From Unio delphinus (lineage: Eukaryota; Mollusca; Bivalvia; Unionida; Unionidae), in contig JAQISU010000069.1 in NCBI GenBank assembly GCA_029339505.1, positions 8,621,501-8,685,500 of the forward strand: a stretch of DNA of 64,000 nucleotides, written 5' to 3'. The notes beneath the pieces are model-generated. The model was not told the DNA's origin and ran no database searches. It worked only from the letters and a program-made list of their open reading frames with translations. The position numbers and the translations under genes are program-made. Shown here one piece after another: positions 29,100-41,028 of the stretch. Position 1 is the stretch's first letter. Each line of letters begins with the position of its first letter.

Positions 29100-30570
29100 T
29101 ATAATACATTTTATCTCTAATTATTAAAAAATATTGGGGTCGTTTTTGACCCGTTTTGTTTTATGGACAGTACAATGCCGTATATATCTCCACTCGAGTG
29201 TTGCGGCAGATTTTAGGCATACATATACTTAATTAAGTTAATTAATGGACGGTACAATGCCATATATATCTCCACTCGAGTGTTGCGGCAGATTTTAGGC
29301 ATACATATACTTAATTAAGTTAATTAATGGACGGTACAATGCCGTATATATCTCCATTCGAGTGTTGCGGCAGATTTTAGGCATACATATACTTAAGTTA
29401 ATTATTCAATGAAACGATGATGGAATTTGTGATGTGGATGGTGGGCGTGTGCAAACCCAAGGGAACCCCAAAGCATACATCTCTGAAAGGGAGGCCTAAG
29501 GTGACAAACATCATCTTAGACCGCCCAGAAGATATGCTTGGGGGACATCACAACATATACTTAATTAACTTAATTAATGGACGGTACAATGCCGTATATA
29601 TCTCCACTCGAGTGTTGCAGCAGATTTTAGGCATAACATACTTAATTAACTTAATTAAGGATGGTATTATTCAATGAAACAATGATTGAATTTGTGATGT
29701 AATGATGTGGGACGGCACAAGACAGCACAAACATGAAACGACGGGGCAGATTTTCTACGGCCAATCCAACCAATCAAAATCAACCGAACTAAATTAACCC
29801 GGTTGCATGATTGACAAAAGACAACCACACGCCCGTGTTAATGGCGTTGCTTAGTTTTGATTGGTCGGATTGGCTTTCGAAAGCCCCAAGCTTATTACGA
29901 GTCATAACATATATAAGGCGACTAATACAGCAGCGTTGATTCACGAGTGTGTTATTTTATTTCCTTGAATTACTTATTAATACTGTTTCACAACATTTAA
30001 ATGAGACAAAATATTTAAATAAAACACTAAACAAAATAATACAGTTGTTAGATAACAGCGTGTATTTTCCCTGTTCTAATTCTCTAGACAAAATGCATTA
30101 TCTATTAGATCACAAAGAGCTGTATACAGAGGAATTTTAACCACGCCCACCTACTTCAATGAATGGGAAACACTAGTGTTTCATGCTCGTTCCGGCTGAG
30201 CGAACATAGGTAGCGCGCTTTATTATAAAGAACGTCTGTACTAAAAGTGTATAAATAACTGAACTTAGATGGTCTAAATAAATACAACCGTTTAAATGAT
30301 GCGGTTTTAGCCAAGCGACAATAAAAAGTTTTAAAAAATGTTAAAAGTTGATAAATACAACTCTACCGAAACTATGTATTTACTCCATTACAGTCACGTG
30401 TGCGCGCCTAGTGAATTATACCTCTCTTTCTATAGGTGTAGCAGACGACACAAATTCCTTTGACGTCATAATACAATGGAACTTAGTGAGTAGAGTGTTA
30501 TGAGTGGCGGCGACTTATTCATAAAGGAGTTATCTCCCTTGAATCGTTTCAGATGTATACGACTTTTATT
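29100..30570. other. Outer-only spacer with 82-bp minisatellite and promoter-like region
   Basis: About 1.5 kb absent from the inner element. At 29165-29405 there are three tandem 82-bp units (containing GGACGGTACAATGCC and CTCCACTCGAGTGTTGCGGC), with a further copy at 29579-29650. At 29760-29920 there are CCAAT-type motifs in both orientations (CCAATCAAAATC, GATTGGTCGGATTGG) and a TATA-like CATATATAAGG near 29910, followed by a 63-codon frame (29949-30140). It could be a separate inserted element or a promoter with a small gene. Nothing else convincing was found. Confidence 0.5.
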
Positions 30571-31038
30571 TTATGACCATTTTTTTGACAGAGTTAATTG
30601 AATTATGTTTTCTGCAACAAATCGTATTGAAGACCTACAAATATAAAAATATGTACTGGCTTCATTTATTTATTGAAATATTTTTTCTTCGTTGGTTTCT
30701 GTATCAAATGCCTTGACATGCTTTGCCCTTTTTGCGTGTTTGCCGGTTCCACCTAATTTTGCATTCTCACTTTGAGTAACAACTCGTAAGTTATCCAATT
30801 TGTTATTTTGAGGAAATCCATCAACGTGATCAATCACAAATCCGTCTTCGATTAATCCGTAAAATGCTTCATATATGGCTCTGTGACAGAGATATTTCTT
30901 CCTCCCAGCTGTAAACATCAAGAATCCCATATTATTTACCCATCCAACCGGTTTTTTTAGTTTGCGATGCCTGACAACACCATCACGGGATGCTTCATAA
31001 TTAACAAGCACTGGGTGAGGTCTGAAATCTTAGCTCAT
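30571..31038 (-). pseudogene. Outer NUMOD4/HNH endonuclease (two stops)
   Basis: A nonsense codon at codon 3 (TAA) and another after EEKIFQ interrupt it. The core is otherwise clear: VLVNYEASRDGVVRHRKLKK, HRAIYEAFYGLIEDGFVIDH, and NNKLDNLRVVTQSENAK. It is the homologue of 19012-19500. Confidence 0.75.
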
Positions 31039-31039
31039 T

Positions 31040-31428
31040 TGTATAATAATACTATTTGTCTAGTTTATATCTGCTTTAATTATAAATCTCTGTATACAAC
31101 TGTGAGGGGTATTTATGATTTTGTCGCTGACGGAGTCATCAGTAGGATCAGTGACTGCATTTTTTATTCGTTTGTCATAATAGCGTTTTAGTTCTCTGTA
31201 ACGTTTGCCGCCACAACTGAGACACAACTACGATCTTCCCCTTACCCCCACCCCACATCAGAGGCACGGTAGGGGGCCAAAGGAACCGTTGCGAACGCTA
31301 TGTAAATGATACCCACAGAATTCGCTTCTGCATGATTTGTTACACGGGGTTGTTGATCGAATCATTAGCCACTTGCATTGATTCATTATACTATATTTTT
31401 CTATTTAAATACTTGTTTTAATTATAAC
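31040..31428. other. Divergent intergenic region, HNH / replication gene (outer)
   Basis: About 390 bp, longer than the 96 bp of the inner element. It contains a C-rich segment at 31236-31262 and AT-rich sequence before the replication gene start. No gene recognised. Confidence 0.35.
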
Positions 31429-34400
31429 ATGGAGGATTTCGAGAGATTATCAACAATTAAGCCTTTCAAAAACGTTAAATTTAATCTCGATAGAACCCTC
31501 AAAGATGTGCCAAAACGGGCAATAACTGATAGAGATCTGATAAATAAAATACGCGATTGTATTAATGAATTCAAACACGACGGCGCATCTCATAACTGGT
31601 CAACATTTCGAATTGATGGCGTTGTTGATGCCACCATGAACGACAGCAACGCAGCGTTGATTTTATCACAACTTGGCAACAGAAAGTACTTTTTTAGAGT
31701 GAAATTCATTATCCGTGTAGAATCAGGCGGTTGGATTATACGAGACAAATTTGAACCGATTCTCAAAGACAAGAAAACAGTCGTTGTTAGCCGTGATTCT
31801 AAGCCGGGTCTGTTAACTGGAATTGACAAACTATACTATGAAACAGCAGTTGTGTATGGGATATATCCGTTAAATGAAAAACCTGATATAAGAAAACTTA
31901 AACCAATGAAACAGTCGTCGATGGCGACTTCGTCGTCAGTGGCTTTGCCATCCAATTGTGTAGCAGCACGAATAACAGAACATTTTACAAATGCATCCCG
32001 AGGGAACAAACATACCGATCTACGGCGTAGCAAAATAGCTCAATGGGAGTTAACGGTGAAAAACCGCGGAGCGACTATTAGCGATATAGCAAAATTAGAA
32101 ATGTCGCTGAGATTTCCAATAACTGTTACAACGATAACCGGAGAAGTTTTATACAAATCAAAATATAGATCAAAGGGGGCCATAATTAAAATTATTGAGC
32201 ATAACGAACACTCATGGACGTCTGTGGTCACAATATTTCCACGAAACAGAACAATAAAGTATATACCCGACGAATTCTTACGAGAAGAATTTTCCAGGGA
32301 CGGTTTTCTCGTTGAAAAGAAACTATTCGATGCTATTGCGCATTTGAGTAAAAACGACCCCGTGTCGGTGTGGTTACTTCGCAGCACTGAAAACGACATG
32401 GATACGTTTGATCAGTTTGTAAGACCAAACGGTGAATTATACCGCACTGAAGCATTTCACAACAAAATGAAGAAAACAGCTGGTGGGTTTTTAACGGCGT
32501 GTGGCGAAGCCACCGATGAAATCATCAACGACGAACAATTATTGACAAACTGTTTTACAATCCCGTCGGTTGCAGCTCATTTTGCGAGAATCAAAAACGC
32601 ATGGAAACCAACACGAGTAGAATTCTTGCCAGACATTGAGGCTAGTTGTTTAGAATTTAATAATGGCGGTTTATGGAATAACAAATACGACCATGATAAT
32701 ATCATTTCAGTTGATATGGTTGCTTGTTATGCGGCGAGTATTCTTGGTTATGGAGAGTATACTGAGTATTTTAAAAGATTTGGACACCCCGTACATGAAA
32801 TGACTCGTGTTGCAATTAATGGGCCGCTGCCTGATTTTGATTTAACTGGATTCGCTCGTGTAGTATCATTTGAATTTGCAGCAGGACTTCATCACTGTTG
32901 TTATATTTGGATTGGTAGACACATGTCTGAAAAGAAGTGGCTGCCAATAGCGCTATTACGATTCATGATTGATACAAAAATGTTAATTTCGCTGACAGTC
33001 AGTGAAGCAATTATATCATATTGGAAACAAATCAATGTCTGGTTACCAACACCGGAACGTCTTGATAGTATAATTGAGGAATCCAGAAAACATATTGATG
33101 CCAACGAAGAATATATCATTGAGTGGTCCAAACGGATATTTAATCAACGAAACATCGAATCAAAAGATCTCGGCAGAAGAATAATCGGAAAATTCACTCA
33201 GGGAGGAAACAAATGCGACTATAAACGATATTGTTCACGGCTGATTATGGATAACACCGAATACGACTTTGTAATCGCGGATGCAGTATCTGAAAACATA
33301 TATGTAGATCGTAAAGATGCTTTTTTTGTCCGATGGAACAAAATTGGGTACAGTTGTTACTTATAGCGACGGTTATAGATCCCCGTATACACATTTGAGG
33401 TCGTCGATGCTGGGTTATACTTGTATTAATTTATTTTCAATGATAAATAGATTTCCTGACATTGCGGTTAGAGTTGCCGTTGATTCATTTTACATTAACA
33501 GCAAGTACAGTTGCGCAGTTGCTGAATTCACTAATTCGGATGAAAGTTGGGGATCATGGAGAATTAAAAAAGAAATGCTGCGCGAGTATTCTGAATCAGC
33601 AGACGTTGAAAGTAAAAGTAATTACTTACGTGGTGATAATTTATCAGAGCGTTCTAATTCACCATCGATATCAGATCCAATTTATAGATATAAAACAGTT
33701 TATTTAAACGGCCATGGGGGGGGGGGGGGTCAGGAAAAACTACGCGTGCAATCGAGTTATTTCGTGGGAAAAATCCTACGGATTTCACAAACGTGATTGT
33801 GCTGACGCCAACACATAGATTAGCCAGAGAGATGAAACAACGAAACGTTGAAGCTTGTACTTATCACAGCTTTTTTCGATACAAGGGCGATGAATGGACC
33901 CCTGAAAGAATGGGTGATAAATTCATCCCTGCGGTTATTATTTGGGATGAGATATCCTCGGTTTCGGTAGATTTATTAAAAATGTTTCTTGATTGGTTGC
34001 TGCAAAAGAATCCAGCGGTGATAATGTGTGGAGATCATGGCCAACCACCACCATTTGTCTGCGCGGGTCCACATGATTGGCTAAAGAATTTTGTTGCCTA
34101 TTATGAAGAAATTGATACTGACTATAGAGCACTTGATGAACAATTACGTACACTTAAGAATTTAATTAGACTGCAACCCGATAAAGTCCAATGCGAAATA
34201 ATCAGGGAAATAATACCTGAAACTCACATGGAGGAATTTTGGGAAGCATGGAGACCAAACGATTTTGTAGTGGCAAGTAGAAAGATAGTCATAGATACAA
34301 TTCAGCGGCAATTATTTGAGCTACACAAACAAGAATATCCAATGTTACAGGTTCCATTGTGTTTCAGACCAGCTGACACCCGCAAGAAAAACATCGAGGT

Positions 34401-34956
34401 GGAAATACCCGGCGGAGGCAAACAAATACTTGTGCTAAATGATATTGTATGCGTTGATATACAATTTGTTGAACGCGCATTGAACGCTAAATCATCGCTG
34501 TGGATACTGGGTTATGTAACGACGATACATTCCTCGCAGGGATTAACCATCACAGATACAATTGTTTGGATAGTCGATAATCACATTGAGTGGTCAAATT
34601 TAGTCTATCTTGCAGTGTCTAGAGTATGGCGAATAAATAAACTTCGAAGAATTGTTTTCGATGATGACACCACAATGGATGATATTGATGTTGGCATCAT
34701 TAATAAAAAACTCTCCGGTTACAAACAACAAGACAAAAAAATCCGAGAATTTGACATTGATGATGAATTAATAATCCCGTTGAAGAAACAACAGAATAAT
34801 CACTGCGCGAGTTGCAATTGTATAATGCGTTGGCAGTATTCGGATAAAGATCCTCGCCAATTTACCGTAGACAGAAAAAATAACAGTCTCGGTCATGTCA
34901 GAAACAATGTGATGTTGACTTGTCTTGAGTGCAGTAGACGCAACGGTGCTAGTTAA
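31429..34956 (+). pseudogene. Outer replication protein: PolB-like palm + SF1 helicase + HNH (two frameshifts)
   Basis: It starts MEDFERLSTIKPFKNVKF (31429) with one copy of the N-terminal unit. It reads to 33330, where an extra T in a T run shifts the frame, then to a 14-G run at 33716-33729 inside the Walker A glycine stretch, then from about 33736 to 34956. Motifs: ISVDMVACYAASILGYGE, RRIIGKFTQGG, VRVAVDSFYI (motif C-like), TPTHRLAREM, IIWDEI, CGDHGQPP, TTIHSSQGLT, YLAVSRV, then the HNH end with CASCN...DRKNNSLGHVRNN...CLECS. The C-terminal HNH is in frame with the helicase here, which supports the three-domain fusion. In the motif C-like site the Thr of the inner copy is Val. Confidence 0.78.
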
Positions 34957-35891
34957 GGCCGCGCGGTGGCAATTGAGTATCATCGGGAATCACTTGTAGT
35001 TGTTCGCGTGTAAAACCCCGCTGAGGGGCAGTTGAATCCAATTTATAGATTGGAGGTCTACCAGTTGATCTTGTTATAGTAGATATGCTACGCGTAGTGA
35101 CACTCCAAATAGGATCAGTAGCCCTTTTTTTTTACCACCTTCGAGTTCTCCTGGTTCATATAAATATCTCACGGTGACATTGCTGATAATTGGCTGAGAA
35201 ACACTATCTCGCTGTGGCTGTGGTATATACTTTTTTTTATTGCGTTGTTAGGTTTCATATTGATTGCTCTGGTAATCTCGTTATTTAGCGCTGCAACTAC
35301 CCCTGGTAACCTTTTGACCCATTCACGGGATCGCTTTTCTTGGATGAATTCTTTTGCGTATTGATATCCAAATAACCGCTCAGCAAGAGTCCGATTAAAT
35401 CATTCAACAATTGCCTGATCGCGATGTAGTGCAGTATGCCCCCGTCTGATGGTGACATCGTGATCTTTCATCGCTGATAAAACAGCGCCTTGAAATTCCT
35501 TGCCAGGATCAACTTGTAACAGATTTGGCCAGCGTAGTGGGCCTCGTCGATAAATCTTTTCAAATGCAGAAGCAACTTCAGGTGATGATTTTGTTTTTAG
35601 CGGTTCTGCTTGTTTGCATCGACTCGCAACGTCAACTATGGTTAGCGCGTATTTGTTACCGTTGTCATGTGGTAAAAACAATAAATCAGCTTGATGAACT
35701 TCATTGGGTACAGTAACATCAAAATGCGAGAAATTGATTTGTTTAGGACGCGGTAGATAAATTTGCCATATAGCCTTTTTGGATAACCAATTAGCCGCAG
35801 TGGCCTTTTTCACTTTTGCGGCGTTGGCGAGTTTATTGATTGCAGTGTTACCCCTCCAGTATCCTTTTGGAGAATAATAAATAGATTCCAT
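34949..35891 (-). pseudogene. Outer retroviral-type integrase (nonsense after catalytic Glu)
   Basis: It starts MESIYYSPKGYWRGN (35891). Asp residues are in HQADLLFLPHDNGN and LLQVDPGKEFQGA; the catalytic Glu is present (RDQAIVE) but the next codon is TGA. The frame continues as FNRTLAERLFGYQY. A second break lies at an A run near 35235-35245 and another near the AAAAAAAAGGG at 35123-35133. The tail reads to 34949, overlapping the replication gene end. Inactive as it stands. Confidence 0.85.
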
Positions 35892-35895
35892 ATTA

Positions 35896-36417
35896 TTAAT
35901 TACCAGCGTCCATCATCAATTTGCCTTTCATAGCTGATTTTACCAACCACGAAGCAAATTTTTCTTTGAAAGATTTATCAGGAATAGCATTTAACGCATG
36001 AATTAATTTCACATCCGCGAGATGCCTGTTTTGCAGATTGCTGCTTTTATATGCAACATCATGAGCATGAAACGCCTTATCAATAGCGTTTATCGGATGC
36101 TTGCCGGGTCGGGGCTGATTTTGATCATCAAGTCTGATATCTAATCGTGTTCCGGGGCCACAATAGCTATATCCTGGAAGGTGCTTTTCTCCAGGGTACT
36201 TTGCCCATGGGGTTCCAGGGAGTTTTGCAAATTTGGCTGTGATATCACCTCGTCGTTTTTTTTTTAAAACATCTCTGGATTTCATAGAAACAAATCTAAA
36301 CTTTTTTATACGTTATGTTGCACATTTACCAGTTAGTGCCGATCTGTTTTTTTTAGTTGTAATCATCGTCACATTTGTGTTAGTACGCGTTTTACACTTC
36401 ACACAATATAGATCCAT
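35896..36417 (-). pseudogene. Outer zinc ribbon-phospholipase A2 protein (one stop)
   Basis: From ATG at 36417 the zinc ribbon (MDLYCVKCKTRTN...GKCAT) and the PLA2 domain (GYSYCGPGTRLDIRLDDQNQ, AFHAHDVAYKSS, HLADVKLIHAL) share one frame, interrupted only by a TAA within the second Cys pair of the ribbon; the second Cys is also lost there. The PLA2 part is open from an internal Met at 36285 (129 aa), so a shorter product is possible. The Ca-binding-like YCGPG loop and HD catalytic pair match parvovirus VP1-type PLA2, known also from some adintoviruses. Confidence 0.82.
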
Positions 36418-36422
36418 AATTT

Positions 36423-37094
36423 ATGTATAGAGATATGAATATAATTGATTTTTCAGCGACTAAAACAAGAGAACCAGTTAAGCATCATGCAGCGCTACCA
36501 AACTCTATCCGCGCAATTATAATCGGGCCATCTGGATCCGGCAAAACGCAATTGTTGCTCAATTTAATAGTGAGATGGATGAAGTGGGATAAGTTGTATT
36601 TAGTTGCTCCTAGCGTAGATGATCAACAATGCTATGAAGTGTTAAAGGGTTTTAACGAGAATGCATCAGAAATTAAGGGTGAGAACGCCATTGATTTTAT
36701 AACTGATATTGACGAGGCACCATCTGTGGATGACCTTGATGAGAGCATTAACAATTTAGTCGTATACGACGATGTGATGTTAGACAATCAAAAAAAACCA
36801 GCTAGAATATTTTCCCGAGGCAGGCATAAAAACACCGACGTGATATATGTCACTCAACGCTACACTCAGATTCCAAAAGTGATCAGAGATAACTGTAATA
36901 TTCTTGCTGTGTTTAACGGCGTTGATACACATACGTTACGAAATATTTGGCAGTCATGATGTTCCGATATGGACTTCAATCAATTTAAAAATTTCTTTAG
37001 TAAAGCTCAGTCAACCCCACATGGATTTATAACAATAAGTTTACATGATCCTTGGACATGATATCGTATCGGACTTGATAAAATATTTGGTTAA
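36423..37094 (+). pseudogene. Outer packaging ATPase (two nonsense codons)
   Basis: It starts MYRDMNIIDFSATK like the inner copy. Walker A GPSGSGKTQLLLN and Walker B NLVVYDDVM are intact. TGA replaces a Trp codon at about 36957, and another TGA occurs at 37059. The end (GLDKIFG) lies in the right TIR. FtsK/HerA A32-like packaging ATPase. Confidence 0.9.
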
Positions 37095-37349
37095 CCCATA
37101 GCAGCAGGGGGGGTGATGACAACATCGCCGCGACGTTTTACAGTTTATTAACGAAAACGCGAATAGAGTATCACCCGCGCAAACTCATGTTTTGAGCAAG
37201 AAATCAATAAGTCTCCGTTTACCAAATGGAGACTTTCTTTTTTTTTGGTTAAAATATGAGATTCGCAGGAAGGCTCTATTTTCCGTTTTGAGGGCTTAAA
37301 GTGACTTTGTCGGAAAAAGTTGTCCGTTTCTCCCCCCCCCCCTGCTGCT
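37071..37349. repeat. Outer element, right TIR
   Basis: Inverted copy of 5662-5952 with several substitutions and shorter G/C runs. It ends CCTGCTGCT and is followed by ACAAA (37350-37354). Confidence 0.92.
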
Positions 37350-37505
37350 ACAAATAATATTGATTATGTGACACATTATCAATATTAGTCTAAAATCAAT
37401 ATATTGTACAAATTGTATTGATTACGTGACACACATTATCAATATTAGTCTAAAATCAAAAAATTGTACAAATAGTATTGATTACATGACATACATTATC
37501 AAATG
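37350..37505. repeat. 58-59-bp minisatellite, right part
   Basis: Continuation of the array at 5420-5661 (ATATTGATTATGTGACAC, TCTAAAATCAA), interrupted by the viral nest. Confidence 0.9.
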
Positions 37506-37851
37506 AATTTTTCTGCATGTTTCATTGATATTTTCTAAATTTATTTTAGTTTTGTGATGTTTTATATTTTGGTAACATAGAACAACTGAATCATGCTAAA
37601 ATCTAAAAATAAATGAAATAAGAGAAGTAAAAGCAAGCAAAGAAACAAGAAATGGATGTCTAACAAAAGATAAAGTTTAACAAACCTGATGGCATACGTT
37701 ATTGGTCCATTGGAATTGACTGCTTATCTTGAGAAAAATCTATTTTCTGACAGAATAGACAGTCTTTGCCCAAGACAGATATTACTGTACTGCTCAAACT
37801 AAAGGTTTATTATTAATCATATCATTTAGAACATGACAATTTTATTTTCAG

Positions 37852-38025
37852 ATCCCCATTTTCCAACATTGGGAAGCAGTTTGTTTGACAGTTGTAGTAC
37901 AAACAGTACAGCTGATCAACAGGAAGTGTCATATGGATCAGGGAGAGATCAAACCCATTATAAAGAGATCATCACTAGTGAGAATCGCATTGAAGAGGAG
38001 GGACATGACAGTGGTGCATTAGAGA
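37852..38025 (+). CDS. Candidate host exon 3 of plus-strand gene
   Basis: The acceptor is TTTATTTTCAG and the donor GAGA^GTGAGT. The exon is 174 nt, starting with 2 nt and ending with 1 nt of split codons, the same phase as the exons at 4196 and 5276. It reads PHFPTLGSSLFDSCSTNSTA and later ITSENRIEEEGHDSGALE, an acidic, serine-rich and probably disordered segment. The viral nest lies in the intron before it. Confidence 0.55.
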
Positions 38026-38138
38026 GTGAGTAATGATTACATTTTATAGATAGATGTTCCTTGAAATTATGTAAGTTTGACTTCATAAATGCATTTGCCA
38101 GTATTGTTATAGATATAATCCAGCATCATTAAGGATTC

Positions 38139-38665
38139 TCAGACTTTGGAGAATGGTTGGGACTTTAGATTGCCCATCAGTGGTTGGGACTTTAGATTGC
38201 CCATCAGTGGTTGGGACTTTATATTGCCCATCATTGGTTGGGACTTCAGATTACCCATCAGTGGTTGGGACTTTAGATTGCCCATCAATGGTTTGGACTT
38301 TAGATTGCCCATCAATGATTGGGACTTTAGATTGCCCATCAGTGGTTTGGACTTTAAATTGGCCATCAATGGTTCGGACTTTAGATTGCCCATCAATGGT
38401 TGGGAATTTAGACTGCCCATCAGTGGTTTGTACTTTAGATTGCCCATCAATGGTTGGGACTTTAGATTACCCTTCATTGGTTGGGGCTTTAGATTGCCCA
38501 TCAGTGGTTTGGACTTTAAATTGCTCATCAATGGTTGAGACTTTATATTGCCCATCAATGGTTGGGACTTTAATTTGCCCATCAATGGTTGGGACTTTAG
38601 ATTGCCCATCAATGGTTGGGACTTTAGATTGCTCATGAATGGTTACGACTTTAGATTGCTCATTA
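38139..38665. repeat. 27-bp minisatellite
   Basis: About 18 copies of a 27-bp unit containing GGTTGGGACTTTAGATTGCC. Because 27 is a multiple of three, long frames are open on both strands; these are by-products. Confidence 0.92.
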
Positions 38666-39330
38666 AGTATAGAATTTTACTCAATCCCTGTAGGGTTGTG
38701 ATATGATTGGAATGTGACACTTGAGCATATATAATGGTTGGCAGAGATACCTGAGAATGCAGACATTTCAATAAAATGCATGTTGCAGCTATTGTAATAA
38801 TTTGATGAATGGATGAGAATTATTTCTTATAACTATCACTCAAATGCAATATTTGTGGCAAATGCCTGAACTGAGATATATAACTAATTCATTTGGTCTC
38901 TGGTTATCTATCAATATGCAGCAAAAATATTAAAGGTTTTGAAACAAAAATGGAGAAAAATACTCTGACCCTACAAGATGGTTTTTTGTTAGGTTAGCCA
39001 AGCAGTCAAGAAGGTGCATGCAATTTGCAAATAAAAAACATGCAGTAATATTAGCTATTTATTAATTTTTTACTTTTTTTAGTTTCATTTTTTAAGAAAC
39101 TCAATGCTTGCTTTAGCAGGTTTAAATTAACTTTTATGATCACCATGGAGATAATCCTGTAACTGTTGTTTGTATATAATTTCAAAATTATTTTATATCC
39201 TTGAGAAAAATTAATAAATATTAAGCTGAATTTTTTTAATTCAATTGCATTCTTAACCATGGTTATTACTTAATATAATTAAGAAGAAACCAATCAACCC
39301 TTTGGCCTCCATTTTGCAACAATAATATTA

Positions 39331-40642
39331 CACCGCTCCCTCGATAAGTCGCGCCCTGATAACTCGCGAACCCGCTTATAACGCGGTGTCTGGTGTGGAT
39401 CCCGATTTTTACCCAAAGATAAAATATATTTTGAATTTTTTTTTTTTTAAAAAATATGCTGAACGTGAAGAAACTATAAGAATTGGTAAATTAAACCTTT
39501 ATACATTTCTCGTTTTATCATAAAAAAAGGTGATTAATGCCCATAAAGATCGATTCCATATTGTAAAATTTGCAAAATCGAAATAAGATATCATATATTA
39601 TGTTCGGGTTTATTTGTTGATACACCGTCATCAATCGCCGTAAATAAACAGTCTGGTGAAATAGCTATCAATGAAAACATCCGGTAAATGCTAACAGGTG
39701 GCAACAGATAATGAAATAAACAACAATTTTGCTGTGCTAAAACCACATAATAATCCTTTATTTCCGTTTCAATGTAAACATTATAATTGCAACATATTCT
39801 TTTCTATGAAAACATGAAAAGAGTAAATCAACCATCACATCGAAACCCGCGAGTACTTCCGTGAGAACCTAATTACCTGCCGGCTTTGTTTTGATCAACA
39901 AACTTGGCCAAGTGTCATTTGTCCAGCGTATCACAACGGGCATTTGTATTATTGTGTTCTAATTTACATTGTTTCAAATTTTTCATTTTATTTCTACCAC
40001 AATCAAATATATACACTGTATATGAATCGATCGATTGACATTGTTTCTTGAAAAGAGTCTATCAATTACGTCTAATTTGAATCAAACAATAAAAGAAGAA
40101 TGTATCCAATTCAGCACAAACATTAGTGACGTAATACACAATGACTGAATCTGTACACATGTTAATCGAACCACAGGAGTCTGACATTTTATCAATCAAC
40201 TACGGCGAAATCTCTGACAAAATGAATTCCCCTTATCGGTAATATCGTTTTTAAATATGTATTACCGATAAGGGGAATTCATGTTGTCAGAGATTTCGCC
40301 GTACTTTATTGATAAAACGTCAGACTCCTGCGATCGAACGGAAACCACGTGGAATAATGTTTTCGATTAATTCGTCTATATACGGTAATTTATCCTGAAA
40401 TTAATGTTACTCTATGAGGTAAAAAAAAAACTATACCATTATGAAGAGATATTTATTCACAGTTAATCACAGTAAGTTTATGAATTGAGTATTAAAAGCA
40501 ATAAAAAAACTGCCACCCACCCACCCTTTTGCCTTTGTATCGATCCTTTTGTTATTATAGGTCCCTCGATAACTCGCACCTCACTTATAGTGCGGTCGAT
40601 GTTTTTGGACCCCGATGTGCGCGAGTTATCGAGGGAGTGGTG
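39331..40642. mobile_element. Nonautonomous TA-flanked DNA transposon (1.3 kb)
   Basis: Ends CACCGCTCCCTCGATAAGTC (39331) and GAGTTATCGAGGGAGTGGTG (to 40642) are inverted repeats, each flanked by TA (39329-39330 and 40643-40644). A second inverted set, GTCCCTCGATAACTCGC, lies near 40561. TA duplication and the end motif suggest a Tc1/mariner-pogo type family. No transposase is seen. Confidence 0.75.
40174..40330. repeat. Large palindrome inside the TA-flanked element
   Basis: The left arm from CAGGAGTCTGAC (40174) and the right arm ending GTCAGACTCCTG (40330) pair over about 70 bp each, with a short A/T loop around 40250. A strong hairpin is expected; it may be a nested foldback element. Confidence 0.85.
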
Positions 40643-40780
40643 TAATTACTAGTGTGTCAGTTATTGTGTTGATTGTCAATGATGTTGTTAACACCACTAA
40701 CTTGTAATCATTTTCTGTAAGTTCTTTCCGACTACAGACTGTGTCATTAATCTTTAATCATTTAATATAACTTCTTTCAG

Positions 40781-40839
40781 ACTCCAGACTGTGCCATGTA
40801 GCCTCGGAGAGAGACGGAGAAGAAGAACAGTTACTGTAG
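40781..40839 (+). CDS. Candidate terminal host exon 4 of plus-strand gene
   Basis: After the acceptor CTTCTTTCAG the exon starts with 2 nt, completing the codon left open by the exon ending at 38025. It then reads SRLCHVASERDGEEEQLL and a TAG stop (40837-40839). The phase match over four exons and an acidic, dileucine-type C-terminus make a real 3' coding end plausible. The protein is not recognised. Confidence 0.5.
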
Positions 40840-41028
40840 ATTCACTCTTTCCATGATATTTGTCTTGTTACAGCATATATTTGTCTTTAGATCATATGTG
40901 TTTTCCAAATGTTAATGAATTTTAAGGTAAAGGTAGATTTAAGAAACCCAACAATGGAAGTTGATTCAGAATGATTAGGATGAAGTGTTTACCCTGTGAG
41001 ATTTGCTATACATATTTTATTTTTGATA

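Larger units (their letters stand above)
5662..37349. mobile_element. Outer Maverick/Polinton-type element (adintovirus-like), interrupted
   Basis: The outer ends are AGCAGCAGG (5662) and CCTGCTGCT (37349), each flanked by ACAAA (5657-5661 and 37350-37354). Removing the inner insertion (11015-25897) and one GCAGG copy leaves about 16.8 kb, normal for Polintons (15-20 kb). It carries capsid, protease, packaging ATPase, integrase and a PolB-type replication gene, the diagnostic Polinton set. Nonsense and frameshift lesions affect nearly all genes, so it is a dead copy. Confidence 0.93.

Noticed and set aside
5662..37349. Herpesvirus, adenovirus or virophage integration
   Set aside because: Retroviral-type integrase, TIRs with 5-bp duplications, C5 protease, A32-like ATPase and double jelly-roll capsid together fit a Maverick/Polinton or adintovirus-like element best.
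38139..38638. Long open frames on both strands
   Set aside because: They follow from a 27-bp minisatellite whose unit length is a multiple of three.
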